A DNA stretch of 45,659 nucleotides from Thermomicrobiales bacterium (GTDB lineage Bacteria; Chloroflexota; Chloroflexia; Thermomicrobiales; UBA6265), in NCBI GenBank assembly GCA_020853615.1, contig JADYYO010000209.1:1-45659 (forward strand). The letters are read 5' to 3'. Shown one piece after another: positions 34,363-42,660 of the stretch (position 1 is its first letter; every line of letters begins with the position of its first letter). Below the pieces are notes generated by a model that saw only the letters and a list, made by a program, of their open reading frames with translations, was not told the DNA's origin and made no database searches. The translations under genes were made by a program, and so were the position numbers.

Positions 34363-36573
34363 TTATGTCAGCCCCACGGCGGTCAGGAGGAGATCGATCA
34401 GCTTGATGCCCACGAACGGGGCAATGAGCCCCCCCACGCCGTAGATGAGCAGATTGCGCCGCAGCAGGGCCGCGGCGCCTAGCGGCCGGTAAGCCACGCC
34501 GCGCAGCGCGAGCGGGATGAGCGCGACGATGATCACGGCGTTGAAGATGATCGCCGAGAGGATCGCGCTGTACGGGGTGGACAGGCGCATGACGTTCAAC
34601 GCGCCCAAGGCGGCCGGGCTGCCGCCATTGGCGGCGTACGCCGTCAGGAACATCGCCGGCAGGATCGCGAAATACTTGGCCACGTCGTTGGCGATACTGA
34701 ATGTCGTCAGGGCGCCGCGCGTCATCAGGAGCTGCTTGCCGATCGCCACGATCTCGATCAGCTTCGTGGGGTCGGAGTCGAGATCGACCATGTTGCCAGC
34801 CTCTTTGGCCGCGGCCGTTCCCGTGTTCATCGCCACCCCGACATCGGCCTGCGCCAGCGCGGGCGCATCGTTGGTGCCATCGCCCGTCATCGCCACCAGC
34901 CGCCCCTGCGCCTGGTTCTCACGGATGATACGGATCTTGTCCTCGGGCCTGGCCTCGGCCACGAAGTCATCGACCGACGCCTCGTCGGCGATGGTGCGCG
35001 CGGTCAGCGGGTTGTCGCCGGTGATCATGATGGTGCGGATGCCCATCGCCCGCAATTCTTCGAAGCGCTGGCGGATGCCTGGCTTGACGGTGTCTTTCAG
35101 GGAGATGGCGCCGAGGACGCGGCCATCCTCGGCCACCACCAGCGGCGTGGCGCCAGCGGCGGCGATGGCGCGCACCGTCTCCTCCATCCCGCCTGGCACC
35201 GACGCGATCTGGTCGATGGCATCGACCGCGCCCTTCATCGTTGCGTGGCCATCGAGGCGGATGCCGCTCATGCGCGTCTCGGCGGTGAAGGGGATCAACT
35301 CGGCGCCATCGAGGACGCGGCGATCGGCATGCTGGCCGAGTTGCTCGGCGAGCGCCACGATCGATTTCCCCTCCGGCGTCTCGTCGGCAAGCGAGGAGCG
35401 CAGCGCCGCCGCCGTCAGCGCCGCGGCCGGCACGCCCGGCGCTGGAATGAACTCGGACGCCATGCGCGAGCCGAAGGTGATGGTGCCCGTCTTGTCGAGG
35501 AGAAGGACATCGACGTCGCCAGCGGCTTCCACCGCCCGTCCACTCATCGCCAGCACGTTGCGCTGGACGAGGCGATCCATGCCGGCAATTCCGATCGCGG
35601 AGAGGAGCGCGCCGATCGTCGTCGGAATGAGCGTCACCAACAGGGCGATCAGGATGGTGATGGAGCCGGCCGCGCCCGCGTAGTGCGCGAGAGGGCGCAA
35701 GGTCACGACGACGATCAGGAAGATGATCGTCAATCCGGCCAGCAGAATGTTCAAGGCAATCTCGTTTGGCGTCTTCTGCCGCTCGGCCCCTTCGACCAGG
35801 GCGATCATGCGATCGAGAAAGGTCTTCCCCGGCTCGGCGGTGATGCGGATCGTCAGCGCGTCGGAGATGATCTGGGTACCGCCGGTGACGGAGGAAGCGA
35901 TATCCGTCCCCGGCTCCTTCAGCACGGGCGCCGACTCGCCGGTGATCGCCGCCTCCGAGACGTAGGCGACGCCGGCGATCACTTCGCCGTCGCTCGGGAT
36001 GATGTCCCCGGCCTCGACCAGGACCAGGTCGCCCGGCCGCAGCGCTCCGGATGGCCGCGTTTCGATCAGGCGCGCGTCACCATTGACCAGCACCTTGGCC
36101 AGCGTCTCGGTCCGCGTGCGCCGCAACGTCTCGGCCTGCGCCTTCCCCCGCCCTTCGGCCATCGCCTCGGCGAAGTTGGCGAAGAGGACGGTGAAACAGA
36201 GCCAGGCGGCAATCCAGGCCACGAACCAGGTCGGATCGGAGCCGCCGCGCGTCAGGTTGCCGAACAGGCTGACGGTGGTGATGACGGCGCCAATCTCGAC
36301 GATCAGCATCACCGGATTGCGCCAGAGGTGACGCGGGTCGAGCTTGCGGACCGACGCGGCGAGCGCCGGCCTCACGATCGCGGGGTCGAAGAGGCCGCGC
36401 GGCGGCGCCTTCCTGACCGAATCCCGCGACGATGGCCACTGCTCGCGCGGGGGCAGCTCCGGCGCGGGGACTCCAGGAATGGCTGGCGGTGCCAGGGTCG
36501 CCGTGTCGCCTTGCGGGGCAGCCAGCACGGTTTGCCGCTCGACGGCGCCCCATGCACTGGAATGCCAGCTCAT
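34363..36573 (-). CDS. kdpB: Potassium-transporting ATPase subunit B (P-type ATPase)
   Basis: A 736-residue P-type ATPase that drives K+ uptake through KdpA. The phosphorylation site is Asp360 in [14 protein letters not shown]; the actuator loop is [15 protein letters not shown] (TGES at 211-214, with the serine that is an inhibitory phosphosite in E. coli); the hinge is [18 protein letters not shown]. The nucleotide domain and seven helices fit. The N-terminus carries about 55 extra residues rich in Pro and Ala before [13 protein letters not shown]. It starts 18 bp after kdpA. Confidence 0.97.
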   Translation of the reverse strand: MSWHSSAWGAVERQTVLAAPQGDTATLAPPAIPGVPAPELPPREQWPSSRDSVRKAPPRGLFDPAIVRPALAASVRKLDPRHLWRNPVMLIVEIGAVITTVSLFGNLTRGGSDPTWFVAWIAAWLCFTVLFANFAEAMAEGRGKAQAETLRRTRTETLAKVLVNGDARLIETRPSGALRPGDLVLVEAGDIIPSDGEVIAGVAYVSEAAITGESAPVLKEPGTDIASSVTGGTQIISDALTIRITAEPGKTFLDRMIALVEGAERQKTPNEIALNILLAGLTIIFLIVVVTLRPLAHYAGAAGSITILIALLVTLIPTTIGALLSAIGIAGMDRLVQRNVLAMSGRAVEAAGDVDVLLLDKTGTITFGSRMASEFIPAPGVPAAALTAAALRSSLADETPEGKSIVALAEQLGQHADRRVLDGAELIPFTAETRMSGIRLDGHATMKGAVDAIDQIASVPGGMEETVRAIAAAGATPLVVAEDGRVLGAISLKDTVKPGIRQRFEELRAMGIRTIMITGDNPLTARTIADEASVDDFVAEARPEDKIRIIRENQAQGRLVAMTGDGTNDAPALAQADVGVAMNTGTAAAKEAGNMVDLDSDPTKLIEIVAIGKQLLMTRGALTTFSIANDVAKYFAILPAMFLTAYAANGGSPAALGALNVMRLSTPYSAILSAIIFNAVIIVALIPLALRGVAYRPLGAAALLRRNLLIYGVGGLIAPFVGIKLIDLLLTAVGLT

Positions 36574-36591
36574 GGCGTGATAGTTCTCCTT

Positions 36592-38337
36592 CTAGCTTCC
36601 GAGCGCGAAGGTGGCGCCGGCCTGCATCTGGAAATGCTCGATCACTGGCCCGAGCGTGTACGCCGGGAAGTAGGTCAGGGCGCCGACGATGACGATCACC
36701 CCGATGAGCAACCCGACCCACAATGCGCCCGTGGTCGGGAAGGTGCCCGCCGACTCGGCGATGCGTTTCTTCGCCGCCAGATGGCCCGCCAGCGCCAGGA
36801 TGGGTACGATCATCAGGTAGCGCCCGATCAGCATCGCCAGTCCGAGCCCGATGGTGTAGAAGGGGACATTGGCGTTGAGGCCGGCCAAGGCCGACCCGTT
36901 GTTGCCGGTGGCGGAGGTGAAGGCGTAGAGCATCTCCGTCAGCCCGTGCGCCGCCGGGTTGCCGCGGCTGGCCAGCGCCTCCGGCGTGACCGCGGCGAGC
37001 CCGGTGAAGCCGAGGATCGCGAGCGGGATCACCAGCAGCGAGAGCATCACCATCTTGACGTCGTACGGTTCGATCTTCTTGCCGATGTACTCGGGCGTCC
37101 GCCCGACCATCAGGCCGGCGATGAAGATAGCCAGCACGGCGTAGACCAGGAATCCATAGAGCCCGGCCCCGACCCCGCCGAAGATCACCTCGCCGAGGCC
37201 GATGTTCGCAAGCGGGATCATGCCGCCGAGGGCCGTGAACGAATCGTGCACGGCGTTGACCGCGCCGCACGACGCGGCGGTGGTGATCACCGCGAAGAGG
37301 GCGGAGGCGGCGATGCCGAACCGCTGCTCCTTCCCCTCCATATTTCCACCGGGCGCGGGCTGGCCATAAAGCAGCGTGCCCTGATCGGCGCCGGCCCTGC
37401 CCAGGATCGGGTTGCCCGTCTGCTCCGCAACGGTCGTGACCAGGACGCCGACGAGAAACAGCCCCAACATGGCCGCGAAGATCGCCCACCCCTGCCGCGT
37501 GTTGCCCACCATGCAGCCGAAGGTGTAGGTCAACCCGGCGGGAATGGCGAAGATCGCCAGCATTTCCAGGAAGTTCGTCAGCGGTGTCGGGTTCTCGAAG
37601 GGGTGCGCGGAGTTGGCGTTGAAGAAGCCGCCGCCGTTGGTGCCAAGCATCTTGATCGCTTCCTGCGAGGCGACCGGACCGAGCGGCAGGAGGTTCGTCG
37701 TTCCGGCGATCCCCGTCACGCGCTGGTACGCGTCGAGCGTTTGCGGCACGCCGCGGGCGATCAGCACCAGCGCGCCGGCGCAGCAGATCGGCAGGAGGAG
37801 ATAGAGCGTGCAGCGCGTAAGGTCGACCCAGAAGTTGCCGATCTCGTTGGCGGAGCGACGGGCAAATCCCCTGATGACGGCGATGGCGATCGCGATTCCC
37901 GTCGCCGCCGAGGTGAAGTTGTGGACGGCCAGTCCGACCATCTGCGAGAAGTTGCTCATCGTGATCTCGGGGTAGTAGCTCTGCCAGTTGGTGTTGGTGG
38001 CGAAGGAGACGGCGGTGTTGAAGGCGAGGCGCTCCTCGACCGGCGGCAGGGCCTGGGCATTGAGCGGCAGGTGGTTCTGGAGACGCAGGATGGCGTAGGT
38101 CAGCAGCAACCCGACGAGGTTGAAGAGGAGCATCGCGATCGTGTACGTGGTCCAGCGCATCTCCCGCGTTTCGTCGACCCCCGCCAGCCGGTAGAACCCG
38201 CGCTCGATCGGGTGGAGCACCGGCGAGAGGACGGTCCGCTCGCCAGTGAAGATTCGAAACATGAACGTCCCGAGCGGCTTTGTCAGGAGCATCAGCAGAA
38301 GGACATACAGCCCATCCTGAAGAATGGTGCTCGTCAC
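36592..38337 (-). CDS. kdpA: Potassium-transporting ATPase subunit A (K+ channel-like)
   Basis: A 581-residue KdpA with about ten helices and the four selectivity-filter regions, including [40 protein letters not shown] and [16 protein letters not shown]. It forms the K+ path of the complex. GTG 38337 is chosen because GAGGG lies just upstream and the protein then begins [14 protein letters not shown], as homologues do; a longer frame from 38439 overlaps kdpF. It lies 73 bp after kdpF. Confidence 0.96.
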   Translation of the reverse strand: MTSTILQDGLYVLLLMLLTKPLGTFMFRIFTGERTVLSPVLHPIERGFYRLAGVDETREMRWTTYTIAMLLFNLVGLLLTYAILRLQNHLPLNAQALPPVEERLAFNTAVSFATNTNWQSYYPEITMSNFSQMVGLAVHNFTSAATGIAIAIAVIRGFARRSANEIGNFWVDLTRCTLYLLLPICCAGALVLIARGVPQTLDAYQRVTGIAGTTNLLPLGPVASQEAIKMLGTNGGGFFNANSAHPFENPTPLTNFLEMLAIFAIPAGLTYTFGCMVGNTRQGWAIFAAMLGLFLVGVLVTTVAEQTGNPILGRAGADQGTLLYGQPAPGGNMEGKEQRFGIAASALFAVITTAASCGAVNAVHDSFTALGGMIPLANIGLGEVIFGGVGAGLYGFLVYAVLAIFIAGLMVGRTPEYIGKKIEPYDVKMVMLSLLVIPLAILGFTGLAAVTPEALASRGNPAAHGLTEMLYAFTSATGNNGSALAGLNANVPFYTIGLGLAMLIGRYLMIVPILALAGHLAAKKRIAESAGTFPTTGALWVGLLIGVIVIVGALTYFPAYTLGPVIEHFQMQAGATFALGS

Positions 38338-38410
38338 GGCAACCCTCAAGTGCGCCCTGCGGCGCGATGCATCGGTCCCAATGGGATTCCAGGTCTTCGG
38401 CAGTCGCCGG

Positions 38411-38500
38411 CTAGAACTGCTCCGGTCGCAGGAGCGCATACACCAGGTAGATCAGCAAGCCGAGCGCGATCAGGCCGACGATCGCCTCGCCCGGGTTCAT
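38411..38500 (-). CDS. kdpF: Potassium-transporting ATPase subunit F
   Basis: A 29-residue single-helix protein, too small for most gene finders. It reads [14 protein letters not shown], then [15 protein letters not shown]. The xxYLxYALLRPExF ending is the hallmark of KdpF, which stabilises the KdpABC complex. GAGGAGA precedes the ATG, and the ATG overlaps the stop of the upstream 122-codon gene by 3 bases (ATGA). Confidence 0.95.
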   Translation of the reverse strand: MNPGEAIVGLIALGLLIYLVYALLRPEQF

Positions 38501-38865
38501 CGCGTCTCCTCGCGCAGCATGCAGGCTCGCTGGCGACGCGGCGGCCGGTTGTGCCGTACCGCCGCGGCGCAACCTGAGCGCGCAATCAGCCCGCGAGCCG
38601 CCGGTTCGTCTGGCGCGGCCAACACCCCTTCGGCAACCACCGGGGCGCGACGAAAGGCGATGTCGGACTCTCCAAGGGTGACGTCCATGCCGCGTGCGAC
38701 CGCGAACCGCCGCACGCGCAGAACATCACCGAACGTCGGGCGATCAGGGAAGAGCACGCGCACCGCCCCGATATCGTCATGACCCGCCATCAGGCAGGCG
38801 GCGCGCACGATATCACCAAGTGCATCGCGTGCTTCGCCCGTCTGACGGCCAGGGTGATCATGCAT
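38497..38865 (-). CDS. Unknown protein translationally coupled to kdpF
   Basis: A 122-residue protein from ATG 38865, which has TTGGAGG 9-10 bases upstream. The first half (DALGDIVRAACLMAGHDDIG, VRVLFPDRPTFGDVLRVRRF, MDVTLGESDIAFRR) looks soluble and alpha/beta; the second half becomes Arg/Ala-rich and ends ACMLREETR. Its TGA overlaps the kdpF ATG, so it belongs to the kdp message. No family is recognised. Confidence 0.65.
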   Translation of the reverse strand: MHDHPGRQTGEARDALGDIVRAACLMAGHDDIGAVRVLFPDRPTFGDVLRVRRFAVARGMDVTLGESDIAFRRAPVVAEGVLAAPDEPAARGLIARSGCAAAVRHNRPPRRQRACMLREETR

Positions 38866-38917
38866 CTTCGCGAGCCTCCAATACGTCGAGTCGTTCACGT
38901 CGATCGTTCGGGCGCGG

Positions 38918-39001
38918 TCAAAGCCGCTCGCAGCCAGCGACGTAGGCGAAGCAGAGCAGAAAGAAGCCAACGGTCATGGCGACCATCGCGACATCGAGCA
39001 T
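38918..39001 (-). CDS. 27-residue membrane peptide upstream of kdpF
   Basis: MLDVAMVAMTVGFFLLCFAY then VAGCERL: one membrane helix with a Cys-Glu-Arg-Leu end. GGGAGGCG sits 7 bases before the ATG, a strong site. Tiny proteins of this shape (a helix ending YVxxCxxL) are, to my knowledge, often found just before kdpA/kdpF in other phyla but rarely annotated. It lies 12 bp after the 58-codon gene. Its likely role is as an accessory subunit of the Kdp system. Confidence 0.75.
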   Translation of the reverse strand: MLDVAMVAMTVGFFLLCFAYVAGCERL

Positions 39002-39013
39002 CGAGACGCCTCC

Positions 39014-39190
39014 CTAGTGATGCGACTGCTGCCACGCGCAGAACCGGATGAACGCCACACAGGCCCGCGGCGAGCCAGTCGTCCGGGCAATCATGGCGAC
39101 CGCCCGCCACGACGCGATCTGGCTCACCCGCGCGGCCGCCAGAAGCAGCAGCACCAGGGTGATGGCCAATGTGCCGACTATGAGCGCCAT
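39014..39190 (-). CDS. 58-residue membrane protein, first of the kdp small genes
   Basis: Starts MALIVGTLAITLVLLLLAAA, one membrane helix, then a basic tail (RVSQIASWRAVAMIARTTGS) ending in WQQSHH. The ATG at 39190 follows GGGGGAAAGGTG 8-10 bases upstream; an ATG at 39286 would lie inside the receiver gene. It precedes the 27-codon gene by 12 bp and probably shares its transcript. Function unknown. Confidence 0.7.
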   Translation of the reverse strand: MALIVGTLAITLVLLLLAAARVSQIASWRAVAMIARTTGSPRACVAFIRFCAWQQSHH

Positions 39191-39208
39191 TTGTGACTCA
39201 CCTTTCCC

Positions 39209-39242
39209 CCGGGACGCTGCAATCCACGTGAGCACGTCCCGG
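39209..39242 (-). promoter_or_regulatory. Hairpin between the receiver gene and the small kdp genes
   Basis: CCGGGACG (39209-39216) and CGTCCCGG (39235-39242) form an 8-bp stem with an 18-base loop. It occupies most of the 64-bp gap and ends next to the ribosome site of the 58-codon gene. It could be a processing or attenuation point separating the receiver message from kdp. Confidence 0.35.
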
Positions 39243-39254
39243 ATACAACTCGAT

Positions 39255-39647
39255 CTATGGACATCGCTCTGAAGCGGGCGTGGCACAGGCCAAACAGGTC
39301 AGGCGCACCAGGGCGTCGATCGGGAACGGCTTGTGCAGCACGCCGAAGGGGGTGAACTCCCGGATTCGCACCGGGTTCGGAGGTACGGCGGAGAGGACGA
39401 CGACCGGCAGGGCGTTGTCCGTCGTCCGCAACTGGCGCAAGACATCCCAGCCGGTTCCATCCGGCAGGTTGATGTCGAGCAGCATCAGGTCGAACCGATG
39501 GTCGGTGGCGGCGGCGATCGCTTCGGCCGCCGTCGTCGCCTCCGCCACCATGAAGTCCCGTCCCTGCAGCGACAGGGCCAGGGTCTGCCGCAGCCATGGT
39601 TCATCCTCGACCAGGAGAACCGCTCCGCGGCCGACCTTCTCCGCCAC
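39255..39647 (-). CDS. Stand-alone receiver-domain response regulator
   Basis: A 130-residue receiver-only protein (CheY-like) with GAVLLVEDEPWLRQTLALSL, the phospho-acceptor Asp58 in LMLLDINLPDGTGW and the switch Lys106 in GVLHKPFPIDALV. No output domain follows. It starts with GTG 39647 after AGGAGGAG. It sits between kdpE and the kdp small genes, so it could be an extra phosphoryl target or a phosphate sink for the split KdpD kinase, but other partners are possible. Confidence 0.9.
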   Translation of the reverse strand: MAEKVGRGAVLLVEDEPWLRQTLALSLQGRDFMVAEATTAAEAIAAATDHRFDLMLLDINLPDGTGWDVLRQLRTTDNALPVVVLSAVPPNPVRIREFTPFGVLHKPFPIDALVRLTCLACATPASERCP

Positions 39648-39711
39648 CTCGTCTCCTCCTCGGCGTGGTGATCAGCATCCACGCCACGAAGAGACGATAC
39701 GATTCGCGTCG

Positions 39712-39758
39712 TTACAGCCGTGTAAGGAACGAGGATGCGGGAATTAGGGCCGCATTAG
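39712..39758 (-). promoter_or_regulatory. Candidate KdpE-type operator region upstream of the kdp block
   Basis: ATTAG occurs at 39743-39747 and 39754-39758, 11 bp apart (about one helical turn), as OmpR-family dimers such as KdpE often need. Beside it TTACAGCCGTGTAA (39712-39725) is a perfect TTACA-N4-TGTAA palindrome. Both lie in the 236-bp gene-free gap 65-111 bp upstream of the receiver start. A weak -10 (TCGTAT) follows at a 17-bp spacing from TTACAC. Inferred from sequence pattern only. Confidence 0.45.
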
Positions 39759-39883
39759 AACCGTTCAACGCGCGTGGCGCATGGCGAACAGCGGTTCGGC
39801 GGCTCGCCCGGTCCCGTGCGAGTGGCGGTACCCGGACTGGCGCGTCGCCCAATACGGCCGTTCCGTGGGGTGGCGGGATCAGC

Positions 39884-40594
39884 TCATGGGGCGGCCGCTG
39901 GCGGCGCGGGCTCGGCCCTGATGCGGTAGCCCACGCCTGGCTCGGTGACGATCAGGCGGGGGTGGGCCGGATCCTCTTCGAGCTTGCGCCGCAGATAGTT
40001 GATGTAGACGCGCAGTTGCGGCGCATTCTCGGCGGCATAGTCGCCCCAGACCCGTTGCAGGATCTGGCGGTGCGTGATGACTTTGCCCGCCTCCCGCGCC
40101 AGCACGAGGAGGAGGCTCATCTCGGTCGGCGTCAGGTGCACCTCGTCGTTGCCGCGAACCACGAGCCGGCGCTCCAGATCGATCGTCACCTCGCCGGCGC
40201 GCAGCGCCGGCGGAGCCGGCCCCCGGGCGCGGCGCAGCATCACCCGCAGTCGGGCCAGCAACTCGGCCATGCCGAATGGCTTGGTCAGGTAGTCATCGGC
40301 GCCCTGGTCGAGCGCCGCCACCTTGTCCGGTTCCTGCCCGCGCGCCGAGAGGACGATGATCGGCACGTCGGACCAGGCGCGCGTGCGGCGCAGCACCTCG
40401 AAGCCATCGATCCCCGGCATCACCAGGTCGAGCACGACGGCGTCCGGGGCCCAGGTGGCGATCGACTCGAGACCGGACGCTCCATCGGGCGCGACATCGA
40501 CCGTATAGCCATGGGCGCTCAGCGCCGTCTGCAACGCACGCCGGATCTGCGGTTCGTCGTCGATGACGAGCACCCGCTCGCCGTGGCCGCTCAC
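39884..40594 (-). CDS. kdpE: Response regulator KdpE
   Basis: A 236-residue OmpR-family regulator. The receiver domain begins HGERVLVIDDEPQIRRALQT, with Asp56 in VVLDLVMPGIDGFEV and Lys105 in DDYLTKPFGMAELLARL. The winged-helix DNA-binding domain has LRAGEVTIDLERRLV and LTPTEMSLLLVLAREAGKVI, QILQRVWGDYAAENAPQLRV and LEEDPAHPRLIVTEPGVGYR. The start GTG 40594 overlaps the stop of the kinase gene by 4 bases (GTGA). In the known system KdpE is phosphorylated by KdpD and activates kdpFABC. The divergence of its frame upstream into the kinase gene is a shadow. Confidence 0.93.
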   Translation of the reverse strand: MSGHGERVLVIDDEPQIRRALQTALSAHGYTVDVAPDGASGLESIATWAPDAVVLDLVMPGIDGFEVLRRTRAWSDVPIIVLSARGQEPDKVAALDQGADDYLTKPFGMAELLARLRVMLRRARGPAPPALRAGEVTIDLERRLVVRGNDEVHLTPTEMSLLLVLAREAGKVITHRQILQRVWGDYAAENAPQLRVYINYLRRKLEEDPAHPRLIVTEPGVGYRIRAEPAPPAAAP

Positions 40595-42264
40595 ACCAGC
40601 ACCCCTTCCGCTGGTCTCCCGGCAACCGCCTCCCCTTCCCGGGCGACAGGGAGTGGGAGCGTGAACCGAAAGGTTGTCCCCGCGCCTGGCTGGCTTTCGA
40701 CGCCGATTCGCCCGCCGTGGGCCTCGACCAAGCCCTTGCAGATCGCAAGCCCGATCCCGGAGCCGGCCCCGCTCCCTGGCTCGCCGCGGTAGAAGCGCTC
40801 GAAAATCCGCGCTTGCGCCCAGGGCGGAATGCCCGGCCCGGCGTCGTGGACCGCCACTTCGACCGCGTCCGCCTGCCGCCGCGCCGCGATCTCGATCGGG
40901 GTGCCGGTCGGCGTGTGCGTAATGGCGTTCTCGATCAGGTTGACCAGCACTTGTGCGATCTCGACGTAGTCGAATTGCAACAGGGGCAGATCCGGCTCCA
41001 GCGACACCCGCAGCGGGTGCGACGAGGTCCGGCGGGCCATCCGTTGCACCACATCCGCGATCACCTCGTCGAGGTCGTACCAGTCGAGGCGCGGGCGCAG
41101 CGCCCCCCCCTCGATGCGGGAGAGATCGAGGAGGTTGCCGACCATCAGCGTCAGGCGGTCGGTCTCTTCGTCGATCGCGCTCAGCAATTCGCGCCGGCTC
41201 TCCGCGTCCCATGCCACCGACTCGTCGAGGAGCGAGGTCGCCGCCGCCTTGATCGACGCCAGGGGCGTGCGCAGATCGTGTGAGACCGCGGCGAGGAGGG
41301 CCGTCTTGAGCTCGTCCGAGGCGGCCAGGGCGGCTGCCTGCGCGGCATCGTCGCTCAGCCGCGCTCGTTCGATGGCGAGCGCGGCCTGACCGACGAAGGT
41401 CATCAACAGCCGCTCGTCGTCGGCGTGGAAGGCGCCGGCGCCCGGTCGACCAATCACTTCCAGCACGCCGACGACTCGATTCGCCGTGAGGATCGGCAGG
41501 TAGAGGACATCTCCGCCGTGGGAGCCACTGCCGCCGCTCTCGCCCGGAGAGCGCCGCGCGCCGACGATCCGCCGCCCCCGCCGGCTCCGGCCGACCGGCT
41601 GCTGATGGGCGATGGCCCACTCGGCAAGCGCCAGTCCGGTCCGGTCGAGGGCAGTATCGAACGCCGGTGGAAAGGCGGCCTCGGTCCGCAGCTCGTCATC
41701 CTGGCGCACCAGCATCCGGCAACCCTCGGCCCCATAGACGGTGACCACCCGCTCGGCAATGCGGACGAGGATGGCGTCGAGCGTCACATCGCCAATCAGC
41801 GCCGCATTCAACTCGGCGAGCATCGCCGTGTGGCGGCTCTCGCGCATCGCCTCCTCGGTTCGCGCCTGCAGCCGGGCGGCCAGCCGGGCGGTGACGACTG
41901 CCACGGCAAGATAGACGACGAGCGCCAGGACATGATCGCGGTCGGCGATGGTGAGGGTCAGGTATGGGGGGATGAAGACGAGATCGAGGACGACGAAGCT
42001 GGTAATCGCCGCCACGACCGCGGGCAAGAGCCCGCGCGTCAGCGCCAGCATGAGAATCAGCAGCAAGTAGAGGAGGAGGCCGTTCGGGACGCCGAGCTCC
42101 GATCGCCACGGCAGCAGCACGGCGGTCAGCGCGGCAACCGACAGCAGCGCGACCAGGATCGATTGGGCGGCCCGCGCCGGCTCGGCCGGCAGCACGATAT
42201 CCCAGCGATTGCCGCCCGCGGCCGGCTCCCCTCGCCTCCTGATGCTGGTGGACGAATGCTCCAC
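40591..42264 (-). CDS. kdpD: KdpD C-terminal half: membrane histidine kinase
   Basis: A 557-residue kinase equal to the C-terminal half of KdpD. Four membrane helices (about 35-130, including LLLYLLLILMLALTRGLLPA and VVLDLVFIPPYLTLTIADRD) form the DUF4118 sensor region; a GAF domain follows (about 145-300); then the kinase core with the phosphorylated His329 in AAVSHDLRTPLASIKAAA, the N box ELVNLIENAITH-like (VLVNLIENAITHTPTG, Asn446), and the GSGAGSGIGLAICKG ATP lid. The cytoplasmic N-terminal domains are encoded separately at 32408-33628. It overlaps kdpE by 4 bases. Confidence 0.93.
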   Translation of the reverse strand: MEHSSTSIRRRGEPAAGGNRWDIVLPAEPARAAQSILVALLSVAALTAVLLPWRSELGVPNGLLLYLLLILMLALTRGLLPAVVAAITSFVVLDLVFIPPYLTLTIADRDHVLALVVYLAVAVVTARLAARLQARTEEAMRESRHTAMLAELNAALIGDVTLDAILVRIAERVVTVYGAEGCRMLVRQDDELRTEAAFPPAFDTALDRTGLALAEWAIAHQQPVGRSRRGRRIVGARRSPGESGGSGSHGGDVLYLPILTANRVVGVLEVIGRPGAGAFHADDERLLMTFVGQAALAIERARLSDDAAQAAALAASDELKTALLAAVSHDLRTPLASIKAAATSLLDESVAWDAESRRELLSAIDEETDRLTLMVGNLLDLSRIEGGALRPRLDWYDLDEVIADVVQRMARRTSSHPLRVSLEPDLPLLQFDYVEIAQVLVNLIENAITHTPTGTPIEIAARRQADAVEVAVHDAGPGIPPWAQARIFERFYRGEPGSGAGSGIGLAICKGLVEAHGGRIGVESQPGAGTTFRFTLPLPVAREGEAVAGRPAEGVLV

Positions 42265-42312
42265 GGCGCCTGGCCCCTCGGAACCCCACGGCGACGAGCC
42301 GTGGCGTTCCGT

Positions 42313-42321
42313 AAGGTAGCA
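42313..42321 (-). promoter_or_regulatory. Putative extended -10 (TGCTACCTT) for the kinase-kdpE operon
   Basis: The minus strand reads GGTGCTACCTTACGG, 49 bp before the kinase ATG. It is the minus-strand member of the TGCTACnnT set in this window. Confidence 0.35.
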
Positions 42322-42423
42322 CCGCCAGCGCGATGATCGCGTTCCTCCGCCGCCGGCGGTCAGCGGTCATCGGTTCGCCTCTGCAGGTGATAGGTGATGG
42401 GTGATGGGGGTTTGCGCCGGGGC

Positions 42424-42541
42424 GTAGGGGCGACGCCTGCGTCGCCCGCCTCCCCGGCCGGGTCGTTACCTCCTGGCAACGCTGTTGCCATCATCAGCAG
42501 TCGCGGCGGATCAGTCCGGGCGACGCAGGCGTCGCCCCTAC
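42424..42541. mobile_element. 118-bp MITE-like element, copy 2
   Basis: Perfect 24-bp terminal inverted repeats at 42424-42447 and 42518-42541; each end is itself a hairpin (a 9-bp stem, GGGCGACGC/GCGTCGCCC, around AG). It is identical in length to the copy at 27567-27684. No target duplication is evident and it has no coding capacity. Confidence 0.75.
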
Positions 42542-42604
42542 GAACGAGGCGTCGTTAGCGATTCTCGAGCCGGACGGCTATGGTGATAGCGCGAACTGTG
42601 AAAC

Positions 42605-42628
42605 GGGGCGGCTCGGTCGAGCCGCCCC
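42605..42628 (-). terminator. Hairpin terminator after nuoN
   Basis: GGGGCGGCTC (42605-42614) and GAGCCGCCCC (42619-42628) form a 10-bp perfect stem with a 4-base loop, 32 bp beyond the nuoN stop; the minus strand continues GTTTCAC. Confidence 0.7.
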
Positions 42629-42660
42629 AGGGAGCCATTCTTCTCTAATTACAAGGTGCT

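Noticed and set aside
35245-38577. A 1,110-codon open frame antisense to kdpA and kdpB
   Set aside because: Its protein is charged low-complexity sequence, and kdpA/kdpB on the other strand are unmistakable.
39884-41620. A 578-codon frame covering kdpE and part of the kinase
   Set aside because: Only the last 236 codons are KdpE; the upstream part is the kinase gene read in another frame. The GTG at 40594 is the start.
42424-42541. The 118-bp elements as ordinary terminators
   Set aside because: Each end folds like a terminator, but two copies share their full length, including 70 bp of interior, which plain terminators would not do.
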